Assembly (NCBI RefSeq): GCF_033095805.1
Contig: NZ_CP109901.1
Coordinates: 3,655,766 to 3,719,765 of the forward strand
Direction of reading: 5' to 3'
DNA length: 64,000 nucleotides
Source: Serratia sp. UGAL515B_01
Lineage (GTDB): Bacteria; Pseudomonadota; Gammaproteobacteria; Enterobacterales; Enterobacteriaceae
Shown: positions 45,434-53,926 of the stretch, in pieces
How the letters are laid out: every line of letters begins with the position of its first letter
Numbering within the stretch: position 1 is the stretch's first letter
Program-made: the position numbers and the translations under genes
Notes under the pieces: model-generated
The model's database searches: none
The model's input: only the letters and a program-made list of their open reading frames with translations
Told to the model about the DNA's origin: nothing

Positions 45434-47428
45434 ATGTCCGCAGACCAAGGCCCTACGCTACTTAACACCCATTTTGGCACCTGCAGCCCATATTGGCATC
45501 TGGCGTTTGATAGTAACGCTCTGGAGTTAACAGCAGTCAAAGATAAAACCCACGTTGCAGTAGCACTTAGCGACATGCAGGCAGCAAAAATCCGCCGTTT
45601 GAGTGGGATCACTGCCAGTTTGGATATCACGATTCAACTAGGTGGGCAACCCATCCATCTACATCTGGTGGGCAGGCGGGTTAACAAGTTTAAATGGGCA
45701 GGAACCGCTTCTGCCTATACCGATACTCAAGCAGTAGCCCGCGATCTGGTTCACGGTCTGTCATTTGCCGAGCAGGTCGTTTCAGAGGCCAATTCCGTCA
45801 TTGTCATTGTTGACCAGCATGGCCGCATCCAGCGTTTTAACCGTCTAAGCGAAGAGTACACGGGTTTGCAGGAACAGGATGTGATCGGCAAAAACGTCTT
45901 CCAGATGTTTATGAGCCCGGAAGAAGCCGCCGCCTCCCGCCGTAATATTGCCGGTTTTTTTCGTAACGGTTCCTCCTACGAGGTGGAACGTTGGATAAAA
46001 ACGGTGAAAGGTGAGCGATTATTCCTGTTTCGCAATAAATTCGTTCATAGTGGTAGTGGGAAAAAAGAGGTATACCTCATCTGTTCAGGAACGGATATTA
46101 CCGAGGAGCGCCGCGCGCAGGAACGCCTGCGTGTGCTGGCTAATACCGATATCATTACCGGCCTGCCAAACCGTAATGCCATTCAGGATGTTATCAATCA
46201 GGCAATCAGCGAACGAGGCGAAAGCAGCGTCGGCTTGGTTTATCTTGACCTCGATAACTTCAAAAAAGTGAACGACGCCTACGGCCATATGTTTGGAGAC
46301 CGCTTACTGGTTGAAGTTGCCCATGCCATTCTCGGTTGTATTAACCAGGGAAATATGCTCGCCCGCCTTGGGGGAGACGAGTTTTTGGTATTAGTATCTC
46401 ACGCTGACCGTATCCAACTACAAGATTTGGCTCAACGTATTATTGAACGTCTGAAAAGCCCATTTCGCATTGGCCTGATCGAGGTCTATACCGGTTGTTC
46501 TATCGGCATTGCGCTATGCCCAGAACATGGTAACGATCTTGACAGTCTGATCCGCTGTGCAGATACCGCTATGTACGTCGCCAAGGAACAGGGTAAACGC
46601 ACCTATATCGTGTTTTCATCAGAAATGAACCGTCGCGTTGCCGAATACATGTGGTTGGATACCAACCTGCGAAAAGGACTCGAACAGCATCAACTGGTAG
46701 TGTATTACCAGCCTAAGATCAGGTCACGCGATGGGGCAGTAAGTAACGTGGAGGCTTTGGTTCGCTGGGACTCACCAGAACGGGGGCTGATTCCTCCCTC
46801 GCTGTTTATCTCTTATGCCGAAGAATCCGGGCTTATCATCCCGCTTGGTCGCTGGGTACTGCGAACCGCAGCCAAGCAGGCAGCCAAGTGGCAGCGACAA
46901 GGTTTGAATATCCGCGTAGCGGTCAACCTTTCGGCCCGGCAGTTGATCGATGATAGTGTCGTCGATGATCTTGCCGAGGCGCTTGAAGAAAACCAACTTT
47001 TCCCCTGTATGTTGGATTTTGAACTGACCGAAAGTAGCCTGATAGAGGATGAGAAACGGGCACGGGAAGTGATTACCCGGTTAAGAACATTCGGCGCACA
47101 GGTGCACCTTGATGACTTTGGTACGGGTTATTCTTCTTTGGCGCAGTTGGCGCGTATACCCCTTGACGCCATCAAACTGGATCAAAGCTTTGTACGTGGG
47201 GTAAATATGGCCCCAGTGTCGCAATCATTGATCCGCGCCATCGTAGCCGTTGCTGAAGCACTGCAGTTTAAGGTGATTGCTGAAGGTGTAGAAACGGAAA
47301 GTGAAAACCAGTTTCTAGATTGCGTAGGCGTTGACGAGAAGCAAGGTTTCCTGTTTGCACAGCCAATGTTACCGGAACAGTTGGAACATTGGCTGCAATC
47401 ATATAGCCCGCTTTCACCGCTAGAGTGA
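45434..47428 (+). CDS. rpfR: RpfR-type DSF receptor: FI-PAS-GGDEF-EAL cyclic-di-GMP enzyme
   Basis: 664 aa. Residues ~1-95 resemble the RpfF-interaction (FI) domain, ~100-225 a PAS domain (SFAEQVVSEANSVIVIVDQH) that in RpfR binds the fatty-acid signal, ~233-395 a GGDEF domain with intact LGGDEF (~313-318), and ~400-655 an EAL domain with intact NVEALVRW (~440) and DDFGTGYSS (~560). In RpfR signal binding stimulates c-di-GMP hydrolysis. E. coli PdeR (Gmr) has a similar layout, but convergence with an RpfF-like gene 18 bp away supports RpfR. ATG 45434 fits GAGGA at 6 nt; ATG 45428 overlaps it. Confidence 0.88.
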   Translation: MSADQGPTLLNTHFGTCSPYWHLAFDSNALELTAVKDKTHVAVALSDMQAAKIRRLSGITASLDITIQLGGQPIHLHLVGRRVNKFKWAGTASAYTDTQAVARDLVHGLSFAEQVVSEANSVIVIVDQHGRIQRFNRLSEEYTGLQEQDVIGKNVFQMFMSPEEAAASRRNIAGFFRNGSSYEVERWIKTVKGERLFLFRNKFVHSGSGKKEVYLICSGTDITEERRAQERLRVLANTDIITGLPNRNAIQDVINQAISERGESSVGLVYLDLDNFKKVNDAYGHMFGDRLLVEVAHAILGCINQGNMLARLGGDEFLVLVSHADRIQLQDLAQRIIERLKSPFRIGLIEVYTGCSIGIALCPEHGNDLDSLIRCADTAMYVAKEQGKRTYIVFSSEMNRRVAEYMWLDTNLRKGLEQHQLVVYYQPKIRSRDGAVSNVEALVRWDSPERGLIPPSLFISYAEESGLIIPLGRWVLRTAAKQAAKWQRQGLNIRVAVNLSARQLIDDSVVDDLAEALEENQLFPCMLDFELTESSLIEDEKRAREVITRLRTFGAQVHLDDFGTGYSSLAQLARIPLDAIKLDQSFVRGVNMAPVSQSLIRAIVAVAEALQFKVIAEGVETESENQFLDCVGVDEKQGFLFAQPMLPEQLEHWLQSYSPLSPLE

Positions 47429-47434
47429 AGCGGG
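47407..47434. terminator. Hairpin between rpfR and rpfF
   Basis: CCCGCTTTCAC / GTGAAGCGGG with one bulged T, overlapping the rpfR stop codon. No U-tract on either side; it may separate the two convergent transcripts. Confidence 0.5.
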
Positions 47435-47446
47435 CACGAGTTTAAG

Positions 47447-48313
47447 TTAGACTGCGCGACGCAGGTTAAGCGCATGCTTATCCTGCAGTCTCACTAGCCG
47501 TTCAATATACAGGCGATCTTTCTCCTCAATGGTAAAGGCCGAATGAACCCAGTCTTCAGTAATGTCCATCAGTTCAGAACGTGTCAATTGCAATACCCGC
47601 TGACGTGCACGCAAGATGGCCCGCATACCGTTTAATTTCGGCCTGATGGTATCAATGAAAGTGCGTGTAGCTACATAGGCATCTCCTGGGTTGAACAAGT
47701 GATCAACCAACCCACGGCTTTCAAACCATTCAGCGGAGTGGGATTCGCCACTCCAAATCAGTTCTTCTGCCAGACGCATCCCAGCTCTACGAGCCACCAG
47801 CGAGTATCCCCCCATGCCTGGGAACAAGTTGAAAGCAATTTCGGGAAACCCCATACGTGCGTTGTTCTGTGCCAAGACAAAATGGTGCGCCAGAGCAGCC
47901 TCAAAACCACCGCCCAATGCACTACCTTCCACCATGGCAATGCTGATTGCACCGATATCAAAACCACGGGCAGCCGCATGTACACAGTCAATGCAGGCAC
48001 GGGCATAAGCCATCATCGCTTCTCGTTTACGGTTTTTGATCGCTTCCGCAAAAAAGCTCAAATCACCCCCGACATTGAACATATTTTGCACCAAAGAACC
48101 GGTAACCCAAAAATCGAACTGCAATGTAGACTCTTTCGCTGCCTGCGCCAGCGTCATAATGTCTTCAATCAATGCCTGATTGAAACAAGGACGAGGTTCA
48201 GCACGTAACATCATCCACATTATGTGACGATCCTCCTCATAATAAGCGGAAAGCTGTGACAAGTTGCCCGCTTCGGTGAATGGGCGACAGGTTGGATGAT
48301 TGAATAGTTTCAT
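47447..48313 (-). CDS. rpfF: RpfF-like DSF synthase (crotonase fold)
   Basis: 288-aa crotonase-superfamily enzyme very like RpfF, which makes cis-2-unsaturated fatty-acid (DSF/BDSF) signals from acyl-ACP. Conserved blocks: FNVGGDLSFF (oxyanion hole), EGSALGGGFEAALAHH with Glu138, and MGFPEIAFNLFPGMGGYS with Glu158; these two Glu have the 20-residue spacing of the RpfF catalytic pair Glu141/Glu161. Length fits Xanthomonas RpfF (289). ATG 48313 is preceded by GGAAGG; the ATG four codons upstream is less well placed. Converges on rpfR. Confidence 0.88.
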   Translation of the reverse strand: MKLFNHPTCRPFTEAGNLSQLSAYYEEDRHIMWMMLRAEPRPCFNQALIEDIMTLAQAAKESTLQFDFWVTGSLVQNMFNVGGDLSFFAEAIKNRKREAMMAYARACIDCVHAAARGFDIGAISIAMVEGSALGGGFEAALAHHFVLAQNNARMGFPEIAFNLFPGMGGYSLVARRAGMRLAEELIWSGESHSAEWFESRGLVDHLFNPGDAYVATRTFIDTIRPKLNGMRAILRARQRVLQLTRSELMDITEDWVHSAFTIEEKDRLYIERLVRLQDKHALNLRRAV

Positions 48314-48798
48314 AGGACCTTCCATTTATCTATTTATAACAAGTGGTAACCGTTCCAGCCCTAATGGCTGCAGTAGGCGCAGACAGCTTGAAAATGCAGC
48401 GCCATAAGATGAGTAAACCCCTTCTTGGCAGTTAAATAGATAAAAATTGGAAGTATTCATAAAAGCGTGTGCATAGTGAATAATACAAAAGGAAACTTCT
48501 TCGCTTTCCAAACGTTGCCAATCAATTTCAAGCTGCGACCGTTAGAGGTAAAGGCCACAACATTTCTTTTGCTGTTAAGCCACTCGCCTTAGCTGTGTCC
48601 GAATCGACAACACATTTGGTTATAATCGAGGGTATGCTAGGCTGTTTTCCCTAAAGGCGGGTGCTATTTGAGCGCATTGCTGCGTTGTTCGCCGCTTATT
48701 TGGCCCACCAAACCTGACGCCTTGTCTTACGCTAAAATGACCGCCAACGGCGCTCGCGTGCAATTAGATAGAACCTAGGCTAAGGAAACCGTGAAGTA
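48314..48798. other. rpfF-yhjD intergenic region
   Basis: 485 bp containing the rpfF promoter region on the left and a MITE-like repeat (48637-48778) on the right, just before yhjD. No gene recognised; a minus-strand frame at 48326-48511 lacks protein-like features. Confidence 0.55.
48637..48778. repeat. MITE-like repeat, ~140 bp, upstream of yhjD
   Basis: Left end CTAGGCTGTTTTCCCTAAAG resembles the IS5-family end; right end GTGCAATTAGATAGAACCTAG is a degenerate inverted counterpart. Both edges carry CTAG, compatible with a 4-bp target duplication. Non-coding. Confidence 0.5.
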
Positions 48799-49800
48799 AT
48801 GCAGACAGAACAAGATAAAGACACTCAACAAACTCAGCACCAGACTAAAGAGCCTACGCTGATGCCCCTTAAAACGGGCCATGCAAAACTGGATAACGGC
48901 CTATCTGTATTTTCTCGCTGGGTAAAACATGTGAAAGCATGGCCTAGTATCGCGCATTGGCTAAGAGCGACAGAACGCTTTAACGATCGCCTGGGTAGCC
49001 AGTTTGGTGCAGCCATAACCTATTTCTCTTTCCTTTCGCTGATCCCGATTCTGATGGTCTCGTTTGCCACGGTCGGTTTTGTGCTGGCTTCCAATCCAGA
49101 CTTACTGGCTGAACTGATCAATAAAATTGTCAATAGCATCAGCGACCCCTCCCTAGCAGCTACGCTAAAAAACACCGTGAATACGGCTGTTCAGCAGCGT
49201 ACAACCGTTGGCCTTACCGGTTTAGCGTTAGCGTTGTATTCAGGTATCAGTTGGATGGGAAACCTACGGGAAGCTATCAGAGCCCAATCGCGTGATGTTT
49301 GGGAACGTCATCCGCAAGATCGAGAGAAAATCTACTTCAGATACACCCGCGACTTTATTTCCTTGATCGGCTTAGTAGTTGCACTGATCATCACGCTATC
49401 GCTAACGTCTATTGCCGGTTCAGCCCAAGCCACTATTGTTCACGCATTAGGGCTGGATGGCATCGAATGGCTTCGTCCTGCGATGACCTTGATCGCGCTG
49501 TCTATTTCTATCTTCGCCAACTACCTGCTGTTTTTGTGGATTTTCTGGATGCTACCGCGCCATAAACCAAAGAAAAAAGCACTGCTGCGGGGTACATTAC
49601 TCGCCGCTATCGGTTTTGAAGCGATTAAGTTTGTGATGACCATGACACTGCCACAACTCGCAAGATCGCCTTCAGGTGCCGCCTTTGGTTCTGTGATTGG
49701 TTTGATGGCGTTCTTCTACTTCTTTGCTCGACTGACATTGTTTTGCGCCGCATGGATTGCGACAGCACAATACAATCAGGATAAAAAAAGTTGTAGGTGA
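48799..49800 (+). CDS. yhjD: YihY/BrkB-family inner membrane protein YhjD
   Basis: 333-aa polytopic membrane protein, about six segments (AAITYFSFLSLIPILMVSFATVGFVLA, TTVGLTGLALALYSGISWMG, FISLIGLVVALIITLSL, LIALSISIFANYLLFLWIFW, and the Gly/Phe-rich GSVIGLMAFFYFFARLTLFCAAWIATA). The N-terminal ~70 residues are hydrophilic. Family name BrkB/YihY; E. coli YhjD mutants can bypass the need for Kdo in lipid A, so an envelope lipid role is suspected. yhjE follows in E. coli; here a mobile island splits the pair. Confidence 0.88.
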   Translation: MQTEQDKDTQQTQHQTKEPTLMPLKTGHAKLDNGLSVFSRWVKHVKAWPSIAHWLRATERFNDRLGSQFGAAITYFSFLSLIPILMVSFATVGFVLASNPDLLAELINKIVNSISDPSLAATLKNTVNTAVQQRTTVGLTGLALALYSGISWMGNLREAIRAQSRDVWERHPQDREKIYFRYTRDFISLIGLVVALIITLSLTSIAGSAQATIVHALGLDGIEWLRPAMTLIALSISIFANYLLFLWIFWMLPRHKPKKKALLRGTLLAAIGFEAIKFVMTMTLPQLARSPSGAAFGSVIGLMAFFYFFARLTLFCAAWIATAQYNQDKKSCR

Positions 49801-50571
49801 ATTGGTCACACCATAGGCTACAGTGTATTCATGCTAACCTTGGCAACACAATTAGTTTCCTATGCTAGGAACGCGGCGATTAATTAGAATATAACTTCAA
49901 AAAATAGATGTTAAACCGGGAAAAACAGCATAAGAGACTGAGGCATCACTTTTATTGGCTCTGTTGCATTAAGCTGCCGTCGGTTAACATGCCGTTTTTT
50001 ATGATGTTATCTGACAATGTCTCTGATAAGAAAAGCCTTCAAACGTCTGCACTATCCCGTGGATGTCATCGCCCAGTGTGTTCGCTGGTACTTGGCCTAT
50101 GCCCTGAGTCTGCGCAACCTGGAAGAAATGATGGCAGAACGCGATATTGTCGTTGACCATTCTACCCTGTATCGCTGGGTTATCCGGTTAACCTCACTGC
50201 TTGATAAGGCCTTCCGCAGGCACAAGCGCAGTGTTGGACCTCGGTGGCGAATGGATGAAACCTACATCAAAATCAAAGGTCAGTGGAAATATCTGTACAG
50301 GGCTGTAGATACTCAAGGTCAGACCATCGACTTTCTGCTGACGGCCAAGCGGGATGCGGCGGCAGCCTTGCGTTTCTTCCGTAAGGCCATTCGTCATCAT
50401 GGCAAACCGGAAGTGGTGACCCTCGATAAAAGCGGAGCTAATACAGCGGCACTGGCTACGCTCAATGCTGACAAGGCGGAAGAAGAGAGTATCACGGTAA
50501 GACAGAGTAAATACCTGAATAATCTGATAGAGCAAGACCACCGAAACATCAAACTGTAGTGGATCACAAAA

Positions 50572-51393
50572 TCAGGACACCTTCGTAGCCTTTTTCCACT
50601 GCTCTTCGTATTCACAGGGCGGTAATCCACCATTGTGCCGATGGGGGCGTACCGTGTTGTAATAACTTTGTATCCATTCACCGATATCTCGTACCGCATG
50701 ATGGATATCCATATAACCCCCGACAGGCAGCCATTCACTTTTCAGGCTTCGGAACACTCTTTCCATTGGTGAGTTATCCAGGCAGTTACCCCTGCGGCTC
50801 ATACTCTGCATCACTCCGTTCCTCCACAGTAACTGCCTGTATTTCTTACTCCTGTACTGCCCTCCCTGATCCGAATGAAACAGCAGCCTCTTTTCCTTTG
50901 GTCGCGTCTCCAGTGCATTACGCAGGGCTCGACACACCAGCTCGGCATCCGGGGATGACGATATGGCACTGCCCACTATCCGACGGGAGTAAAGGTCAAT
51001 CACCAGTGCCAGGTAGCACCAGCCACCATTGACTTTGATATAGCTGATATCTCCACTCCACACACGATTGGGCTCCGACGGCTTAAACTGCCTTTTCAGT
51101 AAGTCTGGCGATGCCAGTGACGTCTCCCGTTCACCTCGGTAACGAGGCTTGCCGGGTTGGCGACTCGCCAGACCACATTCCTGCATCAGCCTGCGGGCCA
51201 GCCAGCGCCCCACGTTATAACCCGACTGACGCATCAGCAGACTCAGTGTTCTGCTGCCGGCTGCTCCCCGGCTCTGTTGATGCAATTTCCGCACCTGAGC
51301 ACGCAGTTGCAGACGTTTTACATCAACCCGCGAATTCAGCGAGGCATAGTAAACACTGCGCGTTACTTTGAGCAGGCGGCACAATTCGACCAC
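50572..51393 (-). CDS. IS3-family transposase OrfB
   Basis: 273-aa (from the first GTG) catalytic part of the transposase, with HTH_21-like N-terminus and rve integrase core. DDE residues: WSGDISYIKV, LFHSDQGGQY, and NSPMERVFRSLKSEW. The frame is open upstream of the GTG (ITRLKTKWSVVELCRLL) and lies in -1 relative to orfA, so it is normally made as an OrfAB fusion by programmed -1 frameshift. Intact. Confidence 0.93.
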   Translation of the reverse strand: MVELCRLLKVTRSVYYASLNSRVDVKRLQLRAQVRKLHQQSRGAAGSRTLSLLMRQSGYNVGRWLARRLMQECGLASRQPGKPRYRGERETSLASPDLLKRQFKPSEPNRVWSGDISYIKVNGGWCYLALVIDLYSRRIVGSAISSSPDAELVCRALRNALETRPKEKRLLFHSDQGGQYRSKKYRQLLWRNGVMQSMSRRGNCLDNSPMERVFRSLKSEWLPVGGYMDIHHAVRDIGEWIQSYYNTVRPHRHNGGLPPCEYEEQWKKATKVS

Positions 51394-51419
51394 CGACCAT
51401 TTTGTTTTCAGCCGTGTGA

Positions 51420-51743
51420 TTAACGCAAAGATTTGATGGGGAGCTCGCTCATCAACACGGCTGCCTGCTTTAGTATTTCTTTTTCCATTTCTAGCCGTTT
51501 AATCTGCGCTCTGAGCGACTGGATTTCACGTTGCTCTGGTGTCAGTGCAGGATTGTCCGGCGTCACCCCGCTGACTTCTTCTTTGTGCTGGCGTATCCAT
51601 TTACGCAATTGGCTGGGGTCCAACTCCAGAGCGCGTGCAACCTCGATGGTTGACCGCTGATACTTAACGACCTGCTCAATAGCTTCCAGTTTGAATTCAG
51701 GAGAAAAACGGCGTTTGGTCTGTTTAGGTTGAGTCATTATCAA
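51420..51743 (-). CDS. IS3-family transposase OrfA
   Basis: 107-aa DNA-binding protein with an HTH (FSPEFKLEAIEQVVKYQRST, ALELDPSQLRKWIRQHKEE) and a C-terminal leucine-zipper-like coil (IQSLRAQIKRLEMEKEILKQ). It overlaps the -1 frame of orfB near 51420-51440; the slip site was not located. The real start is probably ATG 51737 (MTQPKQ). Confidence 0.92.
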   Translation of the reverse strand: MIMTQPKQTKRRFSPEFKLEAIEQVVKYQRSTIEVARALELDPSQLRKWIRQHKEEVSGVTPDNPALTPEQREIQSLRAQIKRLEMEKEILKQAAVLMSELPIKSLR

Positions 51744-52022
51744 TTACCTCAATTGGCTGTCATTAAATTAACAGGCTATTGAGGTGTCCGGTATTACTGA
51801 TCCACTACAAACGCCGGATACGGTCGATACTGGGATTCAACTCATCTCGTCGAGCACAGACGATATTGACCGGCATTGAATGTGTGCAGATGATACGTAA
51901 AGGTCAGTTTCAGCATCTCGACGGCGAGGGTTTATCCCCGGCGGAACAATTCTATCTGTTGGCCGCCTAAAAAACAGGCAGCACAACTTTTGCTAACCTC
52001 TTTACGCTAATGCAACAGAGCC

Positions 52023-52433
52023 GCTGTAGATACTCAAGGTCAGACCATCGACTTTCTGCTGACGGCCAAGCGGGATGCAGCAGCAGCCTTGCGTTTCTTC
52101 CGTAAGGCCATTCGTCATCATGGCGACCCGGAAGTGGTGACCATCGATAAAAGCGGAGCTAATACAGTGGCACTGGCTACGCTCAATGCTGGCAAGGCGG
52201 AAGAAGAGAGTATTACGGTAAGACAGAGTAAATACCTGAATAATCTGATAGAGCCAGACCACCGAAACATCAAACGCCGGATACGGTCGATGCTGGGATT
52301 CAACTCATTTCGCCGAGCACAGACGATATTGACCGGCATTGAATGTGTGCAGATGATACGTAAAGGTCAGTTTCAGCATCCCGACGGCGAGGGTTTATCC
52401 CCGGCGGAACAATTCTATCTGTTGGCTGCCTAA
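52023..52433 (+). pseudogene. IS6-family transposase fragment (copy 2)
   Basis: C-terminal ~136 residues of the IS6 transposase, from AVDTQGQTIDFLLTAKRDAA to the natural stop. It keeps the second Asp (IDKSGAN) and the Glu (NLIEPDHRNIKRR, with Gln-to-Pro next to it) but lacks the DNA-binding domain and first Asp. Non-functional remnant. Confidence 0.9.
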
Positions 52434-52485
52434 AAAACAGGCAGCACAACTTTTGCTAACCTCTTTACGCTAATGCAACAGAACC
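52023..52485 (+). mobile_element. IS6-family element, copy 2, 5'-truncated and diverged
   Basis: 463 bp equal to the 3' part of the IS6 element, beginning exactly where copy 1 ends. Its terminal repeat is TAATGCAACAGAACC, one base different from copies 1 and 3, and it has several substitutions, so it is an older or separate copy. Confidence 0.88.
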
Positions 52486-52494
52486 GAAAAATCT

Positions 52495-52515
52495 GGGGTT
52501 CCGGCGTAGAACCCC
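52495..52515. terminator. Hairpin right of IS6 copy 2
   Basis: Perfect stem GGGGTTC / GAACCCC with a 7-nt loop, in the spacer between the truncated IS6 copy and the small membrane-protein gene. No T-run. Confidence 0.35.
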
Positions 52516-52613
52516 AACGAAATGCACGCAATTTCACGGGTGTTATGGAAAGTTTTGTCTGTTTTTGCGATGATGATACAGGTTTAAGTTACTAGATTAA
52601 GGATGTTGATGTT

Positions 52614-52934
52614 ATGGACTTCAGCAAAGAGCGCCTTTTAGCGTCAGGGTTTACAGAGAGGGAATTGCAGATCCTGCAAAACAACATCGACAGTTTTGGT
52701 GGAACAATGGAAGAGGTTATAAGGGATTTAGCTAAAAGGTTTAAAATTTTTCTGTGGGTTTTTTTTTGTAGTCTCGCGTTTTTTTTATTTCTTATTTACT
52801 CAAAGCATGATGATTTATTGTATGTTTTTTCTGGCGGTGTTTCTTTGCTTATTGCGGTGCTGATTATTGCACTGATTCAACCGCCAATAATTTCTTATAA
52901 ATCATGGCGGTTTTGCAGAGTAGGAAATAATTAA
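52614..52934 (+). CDS. Small two-TM membrane protein, possible immunity partner
   Basis: 106-aa protein with a charged N-terminal ~45 residues (MDFSKERLLASGFTERELQI) and two hydrophobic segments (IFLWVFFCSLAFFLFLIY and YVFSGGVSLLIAVLIIALI). I do not recognise a family. Its stop codon overlaps the stop of the opposing DUF4225-like gene, sharing TTAA. Small membrane proteins paired with a larger hydrophobic protein are common as immunity proteins against pore-forming toxins; here this is inference from layout alone. AAGGA lies 10 nt before the ATG. Low-GC composition unlike the backbone. Confidence 0.65.
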   Translation: MDFSKERLLASGFTERELQILQNNIDSFGGTMEEVIRDLAKRFKIFLWVFFCSLAFFLFLIYSKHDDLLYVFSGGVSLLIAVLIIALIQPPIISYKSWRFCRVGNN

Positions 52935-53749
52935 CTGTTGCCACTGTCTGTGCTGGTTAGGTCAAATATTACTTTGGCAGAAATGCCAAAGCCAACTATT
53001 TTCATCGTCAGTTTTGGTTTGCTCATGGTGGTTACTTTTCTGTGGAAATCACTCTTGATGTAACGAAAAAGTCGCCATGCTTCGGGTTTTCTCATTAGTC
53101 CAGCAATACTATAAATGCTGGCTGCTAATGAAACTGAATTATATACAGCAAGTCCTGACTCTGGTCTAAATCCGATGAATTTCGCTATTTCCATAGTTTG
53201 ATCTGCAATGATTCCTTCAGATTTTGAATTATCCATTTTCGTTAAATTGATAATCTCTTTTGATATCTGATTAACTCCATCGGCAATAAGAATTGCTCCA
53301 GCAAGCACTCCTATTGGTGTTCCTGTAGCAATCATCATGCCGCCACCGACAATAGCCATACCTGAGACAACTACTTTAACTGCGCTGATAACATAGCCAA
53401 CAATTATATTATTTTCGCGGATAAACTCAACTTTGGCATAGAGTTGGGCTGTTTTCATTCGCAACATATTACTCTGCTCTTCAAGGCTTTCATTCTCAGC
53501 CCTAAGTGCTGTTACACACGCTATGCACTCCTCGTCGGTTTTTGCGCTGCGTGCAGTTAAGAACTGCCTTTCAATAACCTGTTTGATTTCCTCAACGAAA
53601 TTCATTCTTGTCATCGCATCCTGAAGATGCAATGAGGAAAGCTTATTGGCTGTACTTATAAGTTTTCTTGCTTCAAGGTTAATCATTGCCTCTGCCCAAC
53701 CCTGATTCCTGCGACCAGTGCGCATAATGCTAAGTAGTGACTCATCCAT
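52931..53749 (-). CDS. DUF4225-like protein with central glycine-rich hydrophobic hairpin
   Basis: 272-aa protein. Residues ~1-115 are charged and helical with a CIACVTALRAENESLEEQSN coiled segment; ~118-165 form a long hydrophobic Gly/Ala/Val-rich stretch (VGYVISAVKVVVSGMAIVGG then GMMIATGTPIGVLAGAILIADG) able to make a membrane hairpin; the rest is soluble. Architecture and the GVLAGAILIADG motif recall DUF4225 proteins, whose function I cannot state firmly. ATG 53749 follows GGAG at 7 nt; ATG-like starts upstream are rejected. It lies beside plasmid copy-control DNA and converges on a two-TM gene, so a plasmid-borne toxin is possible. Confidence 0.6.
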   Translation of the reverse strand: MDESLLSIMRTGRRNQGWAEAMINLEARKLISTANKLSSLHLQDAMTRMNFVEEIKQVIERQFLTARSAKTDEECIACVTALRAENESLEEQSNMLRMKTAQLYAKVEFIRENNIIVGYVISAVKVVVSGMAIVGGGMMIATGTPIGVLAGAILIADGVNQISKEIINLTKMDNSKSEGIIADQTMEIAKFIGFRPESGLAVYNSVSLAASIYSIAGLMRKPEAWRLFRYIKSDFHRKVTTMSKPKLTMKIVGFGISAKVIFDLTSTDSGNS

Positions 53750-53882
53750 ATGGTATCTCCATCCCAAAATGTGTGGTTATTCATGTGAGTGTCTCGTCAT
53801 GAGACTAGGGTCTATCACGCTTATGCCGACGGCAGATTTACGTTGGTGATCTCGTTTTTAGGCGGATCTTTCAAAGATACTC

Positions 53883-53911
53883 TTGAGATCGTGGAGTTCT
53901 GCGCGTAATGT
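53883..53911 (+). promoter_or_regulatory. ColE1-type RNA II (replication primer) promoter
   Basis: -35 TTGAGA (53883-53888), 17-bp spacer containing TTCTGCGCG, -10 TAATGT (53906-53911). Spacing and the TTGAGATC...CTGCGCGTAAT frame match the RNA II promoter of ColE1/pMB1 plasmids almost base for base. Confidence 0.88.
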
Positions 53912-53926
53912 CCTGCCCTGTAAACG

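Larger units (their letters stand above)
50555..51809 (-). mobile_element. IS3-family insertion sequence, 1255 bp, complete
   Basis: Ends TGTAGTGGATCA / TGATCCACTACA form a perfect 12-bp terminal inverted repeat. Target duplication AAC at 50552-50554 and 51810-51812. Contains overlapping orfA and orfB on the minus strand. Inserted inside the IS6 transposase gene, so it arrived after that IS6 copy. Confidence 0.93.
50017..51970 (+). pseudogene. IS6-family transposase, copy 1, split by IS3 insertion
   Basis: Transposase reading frame runs 50017-50554, then is broken after residue ~179 by the IS3-family element; the remainder resumes at 51813-51970. Residues otherwise match copy 3 except for isolated changes (for example Lys for Glu at position 130). 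All three catalytic acids lie in the 5' part but the C-terminus is lost, so the protein is probably inactive. Confidence 0.9.
49957..52022 (+). mobile_element. IS6-family element, copy 1, interrupted by IS3-family insertion
   Basis: Begins GGCTCTGTTGCATTA (49957) and ends in the exact reverse complement (ending 52022). Removing the nested IS3 element and its 3-bp duplication leaves 808 bp, the same size as copy 3. No 8-bp target duplication flanks it: the left flank is CTTTTATT and the right flank GCTGTAGA. The right end directly abuts a truncated second IS6 copy. Confidence 0.92.

Noticed and set aside
48326..48511. 61-codon minus-strand frame upstream of rpfF
   Set aside because: Lies in the rpfF leader, no ribosome site and no protein-like pattern.
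53750..53830. Looked for a LexA (SOS) box upstream of the DUF4225-like gene
   Set aside because: No CTGT-N8-ACAG-like site seen, so a classical SOS-regulated colicin promoter is not supported.
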